This document shows positions 24,259 through 32,864 of a stretch of 62,080 nucleotides of DNA, in pieces (the first letter of the stretch is position 1; the number at the start of each line of letters is the position of its first letter). The stretch covers positions 1-62,080 of the forward strand of contig DAISGI010000013.1 of assembly GCA_036823195.1 (NCBI GenBank). The letters are read 5' to 3'. The position numbers and the translations under genes were made by a program. Below the pieces are notes generated by a model. It did no database searches and was not told the origin of the DNA. It worked only from the letters and a program-made list of their open reading frames with translations. This DNA is from UBA4874 sp002399435 (GTDB lineage Bacteria; Bacillota; Clostridia; Caldicoprobacterales; DTU083).

Positions 24259-27072
24259 ATGGGCGAGGAGAAAATGAAACGGAATGACCGTGAAATGAGA
24301 GGGTTATGTAAGCTGTCGCCGGAAGATGTATGCCGGGAAATGGGAAGTGCGAATGGTGGATTGACATCGGCGGAGGCAGCGGCAAGGCAGAGCAGGTATG
24401 GGAAGAATGTTATAAAGGAGACCAAAGGCAAGCCCGTGATCCTGGTTTTCCTGTCGAGCTTCATAAGCTTGATGGCTATTTTACTCTGGGCAGCCGGCAT
24501 CATCGCATTCGTTGCCCAAATGCCACAACTTGGCTTTGCAATCTGGCTGGTGAATATCATAAACGGAGTATTCAGCTTCTGGCAGGAATACCGTGCCGGG
24601 AAAGCCACCAATGCATTGAAAAAGATGCTCCCAGCCTATACGAATGTTATACGGGATAACAGGGAACAGCAGATACTGGCTGAGGATTTGGTACCGGGAG
24701 ATATAATGGTTCTTTCCGAAGGCGATAAGATATCTGCCGATGCACGGTTGATTTCGAGCAACGATCTTCAGGTAAACCAGTCCACGCTGACGGGCGAATC
24801 CAATCCGGTCCGCAGGAGACATGACTCTGTTCTAAGGGAAGACATGTCGATATATGAGATTCCGAATCTGATATTCGCCGGCACGAGCGTGTCAAGCGGT
24901 ACCGGCCGGGCCGTTGTGGTTGCGATAGGGATGGATACCGAGTTCGGAAAGATTGCGAATTTAACGCAAACGGTTCAGGAGGAGCAAAGCCCTCTGGAAA
25001 AGGAACTGGATAAACTGACAAAGCAGGTTTCATTCATTGCGGTCAGCTTTGGAATAGCTTTCTTCATCGCAGCGATGTTTATCGTGCACCAGCCTTTTGC
25101 TCAGGCTTTCATCTTTTCACTGGGGATGATTGTCGCATTTATACCGGAAGGACTCTTGCCGACTGTTACGCTGTCCCTTGCGATGGCGGTTCAGCGGATG
25201 GCAAAGGAACACGCACTTGTGAAGCGGCTTTCAGCTGTGGAGACGCTTGGCTGTACCACTGTAATATGTTCGGATAAAACAGGCACTCTGACCCAGAATG
25301 AGATGACGGTTACCTATTTATGGACACCGGAGGTGGAATACAAGGTTACGGGACTCGGATATGCTCCCGTCGGGGATATCATGGCCGGGGACAGGAAAGT
25401 GACCGCAGCCGGCAATAAAGGATTAAAGCTTCTCCTTCAGGCGGCGAGTCTCTGCAGCAACGCACGTGTGGTTCCTCCTGACGGGGGAAGCGATAAATAT
25501 ACCGTGCTCGGCGACCCGACCGAGGCCTGTCTTGGGGTGGCAGCAAAAAAGGCAGGGCTGAATCCCGAAGACATGTTTGCATCCACTCCGAGGCTGAGAG
25601 AACTGCCGTTTGATTCAAGGCGCAAGAGGATGACGACCATCAATCAGCTGAAACAGCCCATTGATGGAACACAAAGGATCGCATATGTGAAAGGATCACC
25701 GAAAGAGGTTTTGGAGCTCTGCAGCGGCGTATTTACAGACGAAGGGCAGCATGAAATCACGGATGAGCAGAGAAAGCGGATAATGGCAGCCAATGACAGC
25801 TATGCGCGAAGGGGATTGAGAGTGCTTGCGGTTGCATACAGGCTGCTAAAGAAGAACGATAATCTGCCATCGGCGCTGAGTGCGTATACGCCGGAGATCA
25901 TTGAGCAGGATCTTACATTTGTCGGGTTAACCGTAATGATGGATCCTCCGAGACCGGAAGTTGCAAAGGCTGTTGCCCTATGCCACAAGGCTGATATTCG
26001 AATCATAATGATAACCGGCGACTATGGCTTAACTGCCGAGAGCATTGCAAAACATATAGGTATTGTAAATGGTGAGCATCCGCGGATTATATCAGGAATG
26101 GAACTGCAAAACATGCAGGATGATGAGCTTAAGAAGGCTTTGCGGGATGAGGTCATCTTTGCCAGAGTGGCGCCTGAACAGAAATTCAGGGTGGTGTCCA
26201 CCCTTCAGGAGATGGGTCATATCGTCGCGGTAACAGGCGATGGTGTAAACGACTCTCCCGCACTTAAGAAGGCTGATATAGGTATCGCAATGGGGATGAC
26301 AGGCACCGATGTCGCGAAGGAAGCCGCCGACATGATTCTTACGGACGATAACTTTGCCTCAATCGTGAAGGCAATAGGGGAGGGACGTGCGGTTTACAGC
26401 AATATCAGAAAGTTCCTTCACTACATTCTCTGCAGCAATATGCCGGAAGCGGTGCCTTCTGCTTTTTTCCTTTTTTCGCGGGGCAGAATACCGCTGCCTC
26501 TGACTGTGATGCAGATATTACTGGTTGATCTTGGGACCGATATGATGCCCGCACTGGGATTGGGCATGGAATTGCCTGAAAAGGGCGTTATGGACAGACC
26601 GCCCCGCCGGCAGAACGAAACGTTATTGAATAAACATGTTGTCGTTAAGAGCTTTCTATGGTATGGAATGATGGAATCTGTTTTTTCGATGCTGGCATAT
26701 TTCTATGTGAACAAGCTCAACGGCTGGCCTGACGTACCGCTCGCAGGCTCGGGAATGGTTTACGCACAGGCTACGACCATGGCACTTGCGTCCATTGTCT
26801 TCTGCCAGGTTGGTATGGTGCTGAACTGCCGTACGGAAGCGGCATCCCTCCTGGAGGTGGGACTGTTCAGCAATAAACAGGTGGTTAGGGGGATCGTGTT
26901 TGAAATACTGTTGATCAGTGCAGTAATTTATGTACCGTTTTTGCAGAATGTTTTCCAGACTGCTTCGATTGGCGCAAGGGATTGGCTGTTTTTGATAATT
27001 CTGCCTCCGGTCATTGTGCTGGTTGAGGAATTCAGAAAGTATTTTATACGGAAACGTGTTAAAATAAAATAG
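24259..27072 (+). CDS. P2-type cation-transporting ATPase
   Basis: A 937-residue P-type ATPase of the plasma membrane: TGES actuator loop (178-181), phosphorylation site D339 in CSDKTGTLTQNE, and hinge TGDGVND (659-665). The M4 motif IPEGLLPTVTL (295-305) resembles Na+/K+-type (P2C) pumps more than Ca2+ pumps (PEGLP). With two TrkA/RCK genes in the same operon, a role in Na+ or K+ homeostasis is likely; Ca2+ or H+ cannot be excluded. ATG 24259 is chosen for GAAGGT 7 bases upstream; ATG 24244 and 24274 are alternatives. Confidence 0.92.
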   Translation: MGEEKMKRNDREMRGLCKLSPEDVCREMGSANGGLTSAEAAARQSRYGKNVIKETKGKPVILVFLSSFISLMAILLWAAGIIAFVAQMPQLGFAIWLVNIINGVFSFWQEYRAGKATNALKKMLPAYTNVIRDNREQQILAEDLVPGDIMVLSEGDKISADARLISSNDLQVNQSTLTGESNPVRRRHDSVLREDMSIYEIPNLIFAGTSVSSGTGRAVVVAIGMDTEFGKIANLTQTVQEEQSPLEKELDKLTKQVSFIAVSFGIAFFIAAMFIVHQPFAQAFIFSLGMIVAFIPEGLLPTVTLSLAMAVQRMAKEHALVKRLSAVETLGCTTVICSDKTGTLTQNEMTVTYLWTPEVEYKVTGLGYAPVGDIMAGDRKVTAAGNKGLKLLLQAASLCSNARVVPPDGGSDKYTVLGDPTEACLGVAAKKAGLNPEDMFASTPRLRELPFDSRRKRMTTINQLKQPIDGTQRIAYVKGSPKEVLELCSGVFTDEGQHEITDEQRKRIMAANDSYARRGLRVLAVAYRLLKKNDNLPSALSAYTPEIIEQDLTFVGLTVMMDPPRPEVAKAVALCHKADIRIIMITGDYGLTAESIAKHIGIVNGEHPRIISGMELQNMQDDELKKALRDEVIFARVAPEQKFRVVSTLQEMGHIVAVTGDGVNDSPALKKADIGIAMGMTGTDVAKEAADMILTDDNFASIVKAIGEGRAVYSNIRKFLHYILCSNMPEAVPSAFFLFSRGRIPLPLTVMQILLVDLGTDMMPALGLGMELPEKGVMDRPPRRQNETLLNKHVVVKSFLWYGMMESVFSMLAYFYVNKLNGWPDVPLAGSGMVYAQATTMALASIVFCQVGMVLNCRTEAASLLEVGLFSNKQVVRGIVFEILLISAVIYVPFLQNVFQTASIGARDWLFLIILPPVIVLVEEFRKYFIRKRVKIK

Positions 27073-27091
27073 AAGTGAGGTGTTGGACACT

Positions 27092-27757
27092 ATGAAAGTC
27101 ATCATAGTTGGTTGCGGAAAGCTGGGTTCGGGGCTGGCCCTGAGTCTTTCGAAGAAGGGGCATAGCGTAACCGTTATCGATGTCAATGCGGAGACCTTTA
27201 AATTGCTCGGCAAAAATTTTAAGGGCAATACGATTGTGGGCATTGGATTTGACAAGGACATACTCGAGAAAGCCCGGATCAGGATGGCGGATGCGCTTAT
27301 CGCGTGCAGCAAAAGCGACGATGTGAACGCTTTGATAGGAAGGGTTGCAAGGAATATATACAGGGTACCGCGAGTCATTTCAAGATTGTATGACCCGCGC
27401 AGCGCGGAGATCTACCGCAGCCTCGGCATTCAGACGATTTCCACAACGACATGGGGTGTACAGCAGGCGACCGAGATGCTGAGCTACGATCAGTTTGACA
27501 GCCTTTTACAAATTGGGGATGTGGAAATTGTCAGGGTTGAGATTCCGGAACTGCTTGTTGGAAGAGCTGTAAACGAGCTTACAGTGTACGGTGAGATACA
27601 GGTTGTTTCCATTATGAGGAGCAACAAGGCGTTCATGCCGACAAGTGGGACGATATTTCAGGGCCATGATATACTGTATATCGCTGTTTATTCATCCTCT
27701 CTGGGAAAACTGAAAAAAATGCTTGGAACTGAGGCAGAAAGTGAGGAATATAGATGA
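27092..27757 (+). CDS. TrkA/RCK potassium-channel regulatory protein, first copy
   Basis: A 221-residue TrkA-type protein: a Rossmann TrkA-N domain with GCGKLG (7-12) and an acidic residue at the end of strand 2 (VID, 30), then a TrkA-C domain (IVRVEIPELLVGRAVNEL). Such proteins bind NAD(H) or ATP and gate K+ uptake channels, and TrkA-C can bind c-di-AMP in Bacillota. No Trk/Ktr membrane subunit is present nearby; the P-type ATPase is the only transporter in the operon. The GTG at 27080 also opens the frame. The stop overlaps the next gene by 4 bp. Confidence 0.88.
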   Translation: MKVIIVGCGKLGSGLALSLSKKGHSVTVIDVNAETFKLLGKNFKGNTIVGIGFDKDILEKARIRMADALIACSKSDDVNALIGRVARNIYRVPRVISRLYDPRSAEIYRSLGIQTISTTTWGVQQATEMLSYDQFDSLLQIGDVEIVRVEIPELLVGRAVNELTVYGEIQVVSIMRSNKAFMPTSGTIFQGHDILYIAVYSSSLGKLKKMLGTEAESEEYR

Positions 27758-28422
27758 AGGTGATTATAATAGGCGGAGGCCAGGTCGGAGCCTACATCGC
27801 CGATTTGCTGCTGAAGAGCGACTGCCTGGTAAAAGTGATTGAGAACAGGGAAAATGTATTGGATAAACTTGAGAGGGAACTTCCTCACGATGTGATCATA
27901 CGCGGCAGCGGGACGGAGCCGAATGTACTCGAATTCGCAGGTATCGCCGATGCCGATGTGGTTGCGGCCGTTACGGGTGCGGATGAGACAAATCTGGTTG
28001 CGTCCACGATCGCAAAGTTTGAGTTTGCCGTTCCGCGCGTGATTGCCAGAGTGAATAATCCTAAAAATGCGTGGCTTTTTGATTCCGGAATGGGAGTCGA
28101 CGTAAGGATCAGCCAGGCAGATTTAATGGCCCACATCGTTGTGGAACAGATGGATCTGAAGAATATGCTGACTCTGATGAAAATAAGCACCGGAGATTGT
28201 TCCATCGTGCAGCTGGCTGTCGATGCTGCTTCGGAGGCTGTAGGCAGGCCGGTAAAGGATATGGTCATACCACAGGATTCGCTGCTGATTGCGATACTGC
28301 GTGGAGACGACGTAATCATACCGCGGGGAGATACCATCGTCTGCGCCAATGACAGGATTCTTGCGCTGGCGGACGAGGATTCACAAGTCGTTTTGAACAA
28401 ACTCTTCGGACCTTTTTCGTGA
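27754..28422 (+). CDS. TrkA/RCK potassium-channel regulatory protein, second copy
   Basis: A 222-residue paralogue of the preceding gene: MKVIIIGGGQVGAYIADLLL with GGGQVG (7-12), GSGTEPNVLEFAGI, and a TrkA-C half (DCSIVQLAVDAASEAVG, then GDTIVCANDRILALA). Two RCK subunits encoded in tandem suggest a hetero-oligomeric ring. It is translationally coupled through ATGA to the first copy. The operon ends here, and the next gene has its own promoter. Confidence 0.88.
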   Translation: MKVIIIGGGQVGAYIADLLLKSDCLVKVIENRENVLDKLERELPHDVIIRGSGTEPNVLEFAGIADADVVAAVTGADETNLVASTIAKFEFAVPRVIARVNNPKNAWLFDSGMGVDVRISQADLMAHIVVEQMDLKNMLTLMKISTGDCSIVQLAVDAASEAVGRPVKDMVIPQDSLLIAILRGDDVIIPRGDTIVCANDRILALADEDSQVVLNKLFGPFS

Positions 28423-28475
28423 ATCGGGTAGTTGCGTTTTCTATTGAAAAAGCCAGGCATGCGAAAGTATGACTA

Positions 28476-28484
28476 TGGTATAAT
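28476..28484 (+). promoter_or_regulatory. Extended -10 promoter of the amidohydrolase gene
   Basis: TGGTATAAT, an extended -10 element, begins the leader region that contains the 9-bp repeats. Confidence 0.55.
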
Positions 28485-28487
28485 GGG

Positions 28488-28532
28488 ATCAATCAGATCA
28501 ATCAGATCAATCAGATCAATCAGATCAATCAG
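28488..28532. repeat. Five tandem copies of ATCAATCAG in the amidohydrolase leader
   Basis: Five perfect 9-bp units (28488-28532) and one degenerate unit (ACCAACCAT) lie between the -10 box and the ribosome binding site. A number of copies that varies by slippage could change the leader length. Confidence 0.92.
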
Positions 28533-28562
28533 ACCAACCATCTGAAGAGAGAGTGGTTACCC

Positions 28563-29441
28563 ATGAAAAATTTCAAAGTCGCATTATTACAGCTTTTGCC
28601 GGAAGGCACCCTGGAAGGCAACCTGCAAAAGGGAATGGAATATTGCAGGAAAGCAAGGGAAGCGGGCGCGGATCTGGCACTGTTCCCTGAAATGTGGAGC
28701 ATTGGCTATCATATGTCGGGAGATCCTGAGGAATGGAAGGCAAACGCCGTATCAGCCAATGATGAGTTTGTCAGATCATTTGGCCGGCTTGCGAAAGAAC
28801 TCCATATGGCGATCGGTATCACTTTTCTTGAAAAGTACGATCCGCTGCCGAGAAACACCCTTTGCCTGTTCGACCGTTTCGGCAACAAGGTACTTACTTA
28901 CGCAAAGGTACATACCTGTGATTTTGATGTGGAAAACAATTTAACAGCTGGTGATGACTTTTATGTCACCGATCTGGACACGGCGCAGGGGAGCGTAAAA
29001 ATCGGCGCAATGATCTGCTATGACCGCGAATTTCCCGAAAGCGCCAGGATTCTGATGCTGAAGGGAGCCGAAATAATCCTGGTGCCGAACGCTTGCCCGA
29101 TGGAGATTAACCGCATTTCCCAATTGCGGGCAAGAGCCTTTGAAAATATGGTCGGCATTGCGACAGTCAATTATCCAACGGGCAATCCCGATTGCAACGG
29201 TCATTCCACTGCTTTTGACGGGATTGCATATCGGCCTTCTGAATCCGGTTCAAGGGATACGCTCTTAATGGAAGCCGGTGAAAGGGAAGGAATCTATATC
29301 GCAGATTTTCCTGTAGATGAGATCCGGGAATACAGGAAGCATGAAGTACATGGCAATGCCTATCGTCATCCGCAAAAATATAAGCTTCTTGTTTCGGAGA
29401 GGATTGAAGAGCCTTTCATCCGAAAGGACTATAGAAAGTAG
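28563..29441 (+). CDS. Carbon-nitrogen hydrolase (nitrilase superfamily)
   Basis: A 292-residue nitrilase-fold amidohydrolase. The catalytic triad is visible: E43 (FPEMWSIGYH), K115 (YAKVHTC) and C152 (ICYDREFPE). It would hydrolyse an amide, such as an N-carbamoyl compound or omega-amide, in the cytosol; the substrate is not readable. GAGAGAGTGG precedes ATG 28563. The leader carries a 9-bp tandem repeat just after an extended -10 promoter. The 280 bp that follow hold no convincing gene. Confidence 0.9.
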   Translation: MKNFKVALLQLLPEGTLEGNLQKGMEYCRKAREAGADLALFPEMWSIGYHMSGDPEEWKANAVSANDEFVRSFGRLAKELHMAIGITFLEKYDPLPRNTLCLFDRFGNKVLTYAKVHTCDFDVENNLTAGDDFYVTDLDTAQGSVKIGAMICYDREFPESARILMLKGAEIILVPNACPMEINRISQLRARAFENMVGIATVNYPTGNPDCNGHSTAFDGIAYRPSESGSRDTLLMEAGEREGIYIADFPVDEIREYRKHEVHGNAYRHPQKYKLLVSERIEEPFIRKDYRK

Positions 29442-29601
29442 GACAACCCTTTGGGCTTACATACTCAGTGGAAAGTACTATGACGGAGTTCTGCCCGATG
29501 GTGATAGGGGCATGATGAAGAAGGGTTTTCAGGATCTTTTTCGACATGTGCTGAAGCTTATTGCAGAGCAAGGCTGTGAGCTGGGTCTGATAAGCCGTTG
29601 A
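29442..29601 (+). pseudogene. Possible 3' gene remnant after the amidohydrolase
   Basis: A frame without an initiation site reads WAYILSGKYYDGVLPDGDRG, then MMKKGFQDLFRHVLKLIAEQ, and stops at 29601. It resembles the C-terminal ligand domain of some TetR regulators, but the match is weak. Nothing else is seen up to the sigma factor gene. Confidence 0.25.
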
Positions 29602-29723
29602 TGGAAATGCAGTTTTAAAACTTTATTGACTCAAAATGTATTGGCTCAAATGAACCTTTTGGTATGCCATGGCGTCTTATGTTGTGAAACCGGTTTTAAT
29701 TGTGAAGCTTTGGAGGTGAAAAC

Positions 29724-31004
29724 TTGACGCATGGCGAAATAGAGCAGCTTTATCTGGAACATCGGCGTGCTTTGGAGCGGTTTGTATTCTTCAAAACACC
29801 CAGCAGAGAGGACGCCGAGGACATCTTGCAGGATGTTCTGCTGAAAGTGCTTGAAAAGAGCGATACACTTCAAAACGCGAATCATTTCAAGCCATGGCTG
29901 TTCCAAATCGCCGCCAACAGAATCAGGGACTTTTACCGCAGACGTGCCAGGCAACCCGACATTTCGCTTGATGAAAGGAAAGATGAAATCGTCAGCCTTT
30001 CCCGATATGGCAGAACGGTTGGGGAAAATGTATATGATACACTGGATGCGCTTCGGGACAATGACAGGGAAATTCTCGAAATGGTCTATTTGCAGAACAA
30101 GCCGCAATCAGAGATTGCGCAATTGCTGAATATACCTGTCGGAACGGTAAAAAGTCGCCTGTACACAGCAAAACAACACTTTCGCGCCGAATATGGCGAG
30201 GAAAAGCCGAAAGGAGTTCTTATGAGTCAATTACCGGAAATATGCCCTGATTATAAAATCAAACGATCCGGATTATCACCGTTTGATGTACGATGGGAAG
30301 AGCTGATGGGTTGGTTCATCGTTCCGAAGCTGGGGGAAAATATCTCCTGGGCGATGTATGAATTTCCGGAGCGCAGACAATCCGAAAGGTATGATATTAA
30401 AGTCGTCGGCCGCGCTTCTGTCCATGGCGTGGAAGGTGTGGAGATCACTGTAACCGATACGAATGGCGGAACACATGAGAGCAAACCCGACCAGCGCAAT
30501 ATCACACGTTCGTTCGTGGCACAGCTTACAGACACGCATTCCAGGTTTCTGGCAGAAAGCCATACGGCTCACGGAGTGAAAAAAATCTTTACGTTCCTTG
30601 ATGGTGATGAATTTCTGGAGAATTGGGGATTTGGAGAAGACAACTGTGGTAACAACATATTTCCAAAACAAAACGGTCATATCATTCGAAACGGCTCTGA
30701 GATAACCTGTGACCGGGAGAATGGCCTGCTGGATGTTGTCGGAAGATATACCATTACCATTGGCGGCAAAGCCTATGACACAATTTGTGTCATGGATGCG
30801 GAATGCTATAACGGCACGCTTTCGGAGCAGTACATCGATGAGAAAGGGCGGACCATTCTCTGGCGGCGTTTTAACCGGAACGATTGGCGCATCAGCCATT
30901 ACAAAAAGCTGTGGAGTGAGATCCTTCCTAAAAATGAGAAACTTTCACTGAATGGTAAATCCTATGTTCACTGGTATGACTGCATTACCAATTATATCCT
31001 GTAA
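29724..31004 (+). CDS. ECF-type sigma factor with a large C-terminal extension
   Basis: A 426-residue protein. Residues ~8-75 are a sigma-70 region 2 (REDAEDILQDVLLKVLEK, HFKPWLFQIAANRIRDFYRR) and ~105-155 a region 4 (NKPQSEIAQLLNIPVGTVKS RL). An ECF sigma normally ends near 180 residues; here about 260 more follow, with beta-rich sequence (GVEGVEITVTDTNGGTH, GRYTITIGGKAYDTICVM) of no family I recognise. The extension may sense a ligand or replace an anti-sigma factor; no anti-sigma gene is adjacent. TTG 29724 is supported by GGAGGTG at 29711-29717. Confidence 0.85.
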   Translation: MTHGEIEQLYLEHRRALERFVFFKTPSREDAEDILQDVLLKVLEKSDTLQNANHFKPWLFQIAANRIRDFYRRRARQPDISLDERKDEIVSLSRYGRTVGENVYDTLDALRDNDREILEMVYLQNKPQSEIAQLLNIPVGTVKSRLYTAKQHFRAEYGEEKPKGVLMSQLPEICPDYKIKRSGLSPFDVRWEELMGWFIVPKLGENISWAMYEFPERRQSERYDIKVVGRASVHGVEGVEITVTDTNGGTHESKPDQRNITRSFVAQLTDTHSRFLAESHTAHGVKKIFTFLDGDEFLENWGFGEDNCGNNIFPKQNGHIIRNGSEITCDRENGLLDVVGRYTITIGGKAYDTICVMDAECYNGTLSEQYIDEKGRTILWRRFNRNDWRISHYKKLWSEILPKNEKLSLNGKSYVHWYDCITNYIL

Positions 31005-31048
31005 CTGGTTAGGGCTGCTGTCTGAGTTTGCTTAGGAATCTCATAAGG

Positions 31049-31083
31049 AACAGGCGCCTGTTTTTTTATGACAGACGCCTGTT
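31049..31083. terminator. Hairpin terminator between convergent genes
   Basis: AACAGGCG at 31049 pairs with CGCCTGTT ending at 31083. Inside it ACAGGCGCCTGT followed by a T-run forms a shorter palindrome. It can stop the sigma factor gene and the minus-strand gene at 31127. Confidence 0.55.
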
Positions 31084-31126
31084 TCAGCACTCTGGTGTTT
31101 GTTTTCTCTTTCCTTACAAAAGATTT

Positions 31127-31486
31127 TTATTTGAGAAGGAGGTCTTTCTTTTCAAGAATCGCTGCAGCAGCGGAACAAGCAGGGCAATCACAATATTTCG
31201 CTCCGGCAGACCGAATCTTCTTTGCATGATCTGCCATATTTCTGGCAGCATCCGCTCCCAGAACCTGTTTCCCGTCGGCCGATTCTGCGAAACTGATTAA
31301 ATTGTCAATTGGCATAATGTCCTCTGACAGCTCATGAAGATATTTTCTTGTCTCCGCGGCTTCCTTTTCGGTTCCAAGCGCGTTCAGCCAGTCCTGTGCC
31401 GCTGATTTTGCCTCAGTGCAGCAGGATGGCGCCTGCATCAGTTCCTTTGTTTTTTCAACTGTATCTTCCAATACTTTCTGATCCAT
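31127..31486 (-). CDS. Small Cys-containing protein of unknown function
   Basis: A 119-residue helical protein. The pattern (VEKTKELMQAPSCCTEAKSA, DWLNALGTEKEAAETRKYLH, ending CDCPACSAAAAILEKK) matches a Clostridia family that databases sometimes call heat-shock protein without clear basis. Two Cys clusters (SCC near 22 and CDCPAC near 98-103) could bind a metal. Role unknown. A clear promoter and an AAGGA ribosome binding site lie upstream, and it is convergent with the sigma factor gene. Confidence 0.75.
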   Translation of the reverse strand: MDQKVLEDTVEKTKELMQAPSCCTEAKSAAQDWLNALGTEKEAAETRKYLHELSEDIMPIDNLISFAESADGKQVLGADAARNMADHAKKIRSAGAKYCDCPACSAAAAILEKKDLLLK

Positions 31487-31522
31487 GATTGAGATTCCTT
31501 CTTTCTTCTGGCGTTTGCCTAT

Positions 31523-31551
31523 ATTCTACCACAATATCTTATCCTTTACAA
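31523..31551 (-). promoter_or_regulatory. Promoter of the small Cys-containing protein gene
   Basis: On the minus strand TTGTAA (31551-31546) and TAGAAT (31528-31523) are 17 bases apart, 37 bases before the start codon. Confidence 0.7.
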
Positions 31552-31726
31552 TTGCAGGATATCCTTAAACTTTATATTATGTATTTTATAGGATGCCTCA
31601 AAGGCAAAATCTGCAGTTGTCCGTAGGCCAAATCAACTGAAAGGATTGGGGGATGGATGACGCACAGATATTTACCGCCTTTCATACATTGTATTGGAAA
31701 TATCAAAAACAGAAAGGGGAATCATT

Positions 31727-31834
31727 TTGGGCTATTATTGGTATCCATATTTAGGCTATCAGGAGGAATGTCAGCAGGTTCCAATTCAGTTTCCTCCGTA
31801 GCATCAGCCCGTACAGCCAGGTCTGGAAACTCTG
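31727..31834 (+). pseudogene. N-terminal extension of the SDR gene, interrupted by an amber codon
   Basis: A TTG start at 31727 has AAAGGGGA 6 bases upstream and begins GYYWYPYLGYQEECQQ, the usual tyrosine-rich start of a Bacillota SDR group. The frame meets TAG at 31799 and then continues as HQPVQPGLETL straight into the SDR. So the original gene probably started at 31727. Confidence 0.6.
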
Positions 31835-32629
31835 ATGGAACCGAAACCTGTTTTTGACCGGCCGAGCTACATCGGAACCGGCAAGCTGAAGGACAAGGTG
31901 GCATTGATTACCGGAGGGGACAGCGGGATCGGAAGAGCTACTGCGGTTGCGTTTGCCAAAGAAGGTGCAGATATCTGCATCGCCTATTACAACGAACACG
32001 AAGACGCACAAATTACAAAATCTTATATCGAAGCACAGGGGAGAAGATGCCTTTTAATGGCAGGGGATATAAGAGATGAAATGTTTTGCCGAAAGGCGGT
32101 AGCCTGTACGGTTTCTACTTTTGGCGGCCTTGATATTCTGGTGAACAATGCCGGAGTACAGTTTCCACAGGCAAGTATTGAGGATATTTCCATAGATCAA
32201 ATGGTACTTACTTTTGAAGTAAATTTTTTTGGTATGTTCATTATGACGAAGACAGCTTTACCTTATTTGAAATGCGGAAGCTCCATCATCAATACAACAT
32301 CCATTACTGCATATGTGGGGAATGATCAGTTGATTGATTATTCCAGCACGAAAGGCGCCATTGTCAGCTTTACCCGTGCCATGGCCCGTTCTGTCGTATC
32401 AAAGGGCATTCGGGTCAATGCAGTCGCTCCGGGCCCGATCTGGACCCCGCTTCAGCCAGCCAGCTGGCCTGCCTGTGTCATTCCGACATTTGGTTCGGAC
32501 ACCCCGATGAAAAGAGCGGGACAGCCGGTGGAACTGGCGCCGACCTATGTATACCTGGCAAGTGAAGACTCTTCTTACGTTACAGGTCAGGTTCTTCATG
32601 TGGATGCCGGACAATCCATGCAGTCCTGA
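31835..32629 (+). CDS. Short-chain dehydrogenase/reductase
   Basis: A 264-residue SDR: NAD(P)-binding TGGDSGIG (26-33), NNAG (104-107) and catalytic Y169 and K173 (YSSTK). The ending GQVLHVDAGQSM is typical. It resembles general stress SDRs of the YhdF/YhxD type; the substrate is unknown. ATG 31835 lacks a good ribosome binding site because the original start probably lay at 31727, before an in-frame amber codon. The catalytic domain itself is complete, so activity depends on re-initiation or readthrough. A strong terminator follows. Confidence 0.85.
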   Translation: MEPKPVFDRPSYIGTGKLKDKVALITGGDSGIGRATAVAFAKEGADICIAYYNEHEDAQITKSYIEAQGRRCLLMAGDIRDEMFCRKAVACTVSTFGGLDILVNNAGVQFPQASIEDISIDQMVLTFEVNFFGMFIMTKTALPYLKCGSSIINTTSITAYVGNDQLIDYSSTKGAIVSFTRAMARSVVSKGIRVNAVAPGPIWTPLQPASWPACVIPTFGSDTPMKRAGQPVELAPTYVYLASEDSSYVTGQVLHVDAGQSMQS

Positions 32630-32693
32630 TAAATGTGATAAATGGAGCATAACGTTTGCAAGGAAATGAAATTCCAATGGATCAGGAACGATA

Positions 32694-32726
32694 AAGCATT
32701 CTGCATTTCACACAGGATGCTTTTTT
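32694..32726 (+). terminator. Intrinsic terminator after the SDR gene
   Basis: AAGCATTCTG (32694-32703) pairs with CAGGATGCTT (32713-32722), 10 bp with one G-T pair, followed by TTTT. Confidence 0.8.
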
Positions 32727-32864
32727 GTGCCTGTTCATTTTCCTTGTTTTCTGATAAAATAGTGGATAGTTTTATTGCAGGTTCTGTCTGCTTGGCTTTC
32801 CACGGAGAATGGAAGAATATCAGGATTGGAATAGAGAAAGTTTTTCTTTTGAAAGGTGATTGGT

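Noticed and set aside
8157..31801. Pyrrolysine decoding of TAG
   Set aside because: Two in-frame TAG codons are seen (8157, 31799), but no pyl genes or methylamine methyltransferases are in the window, and the interrupted genes are not of the known pyrrolysine type. Mutation is the simpler explanation.
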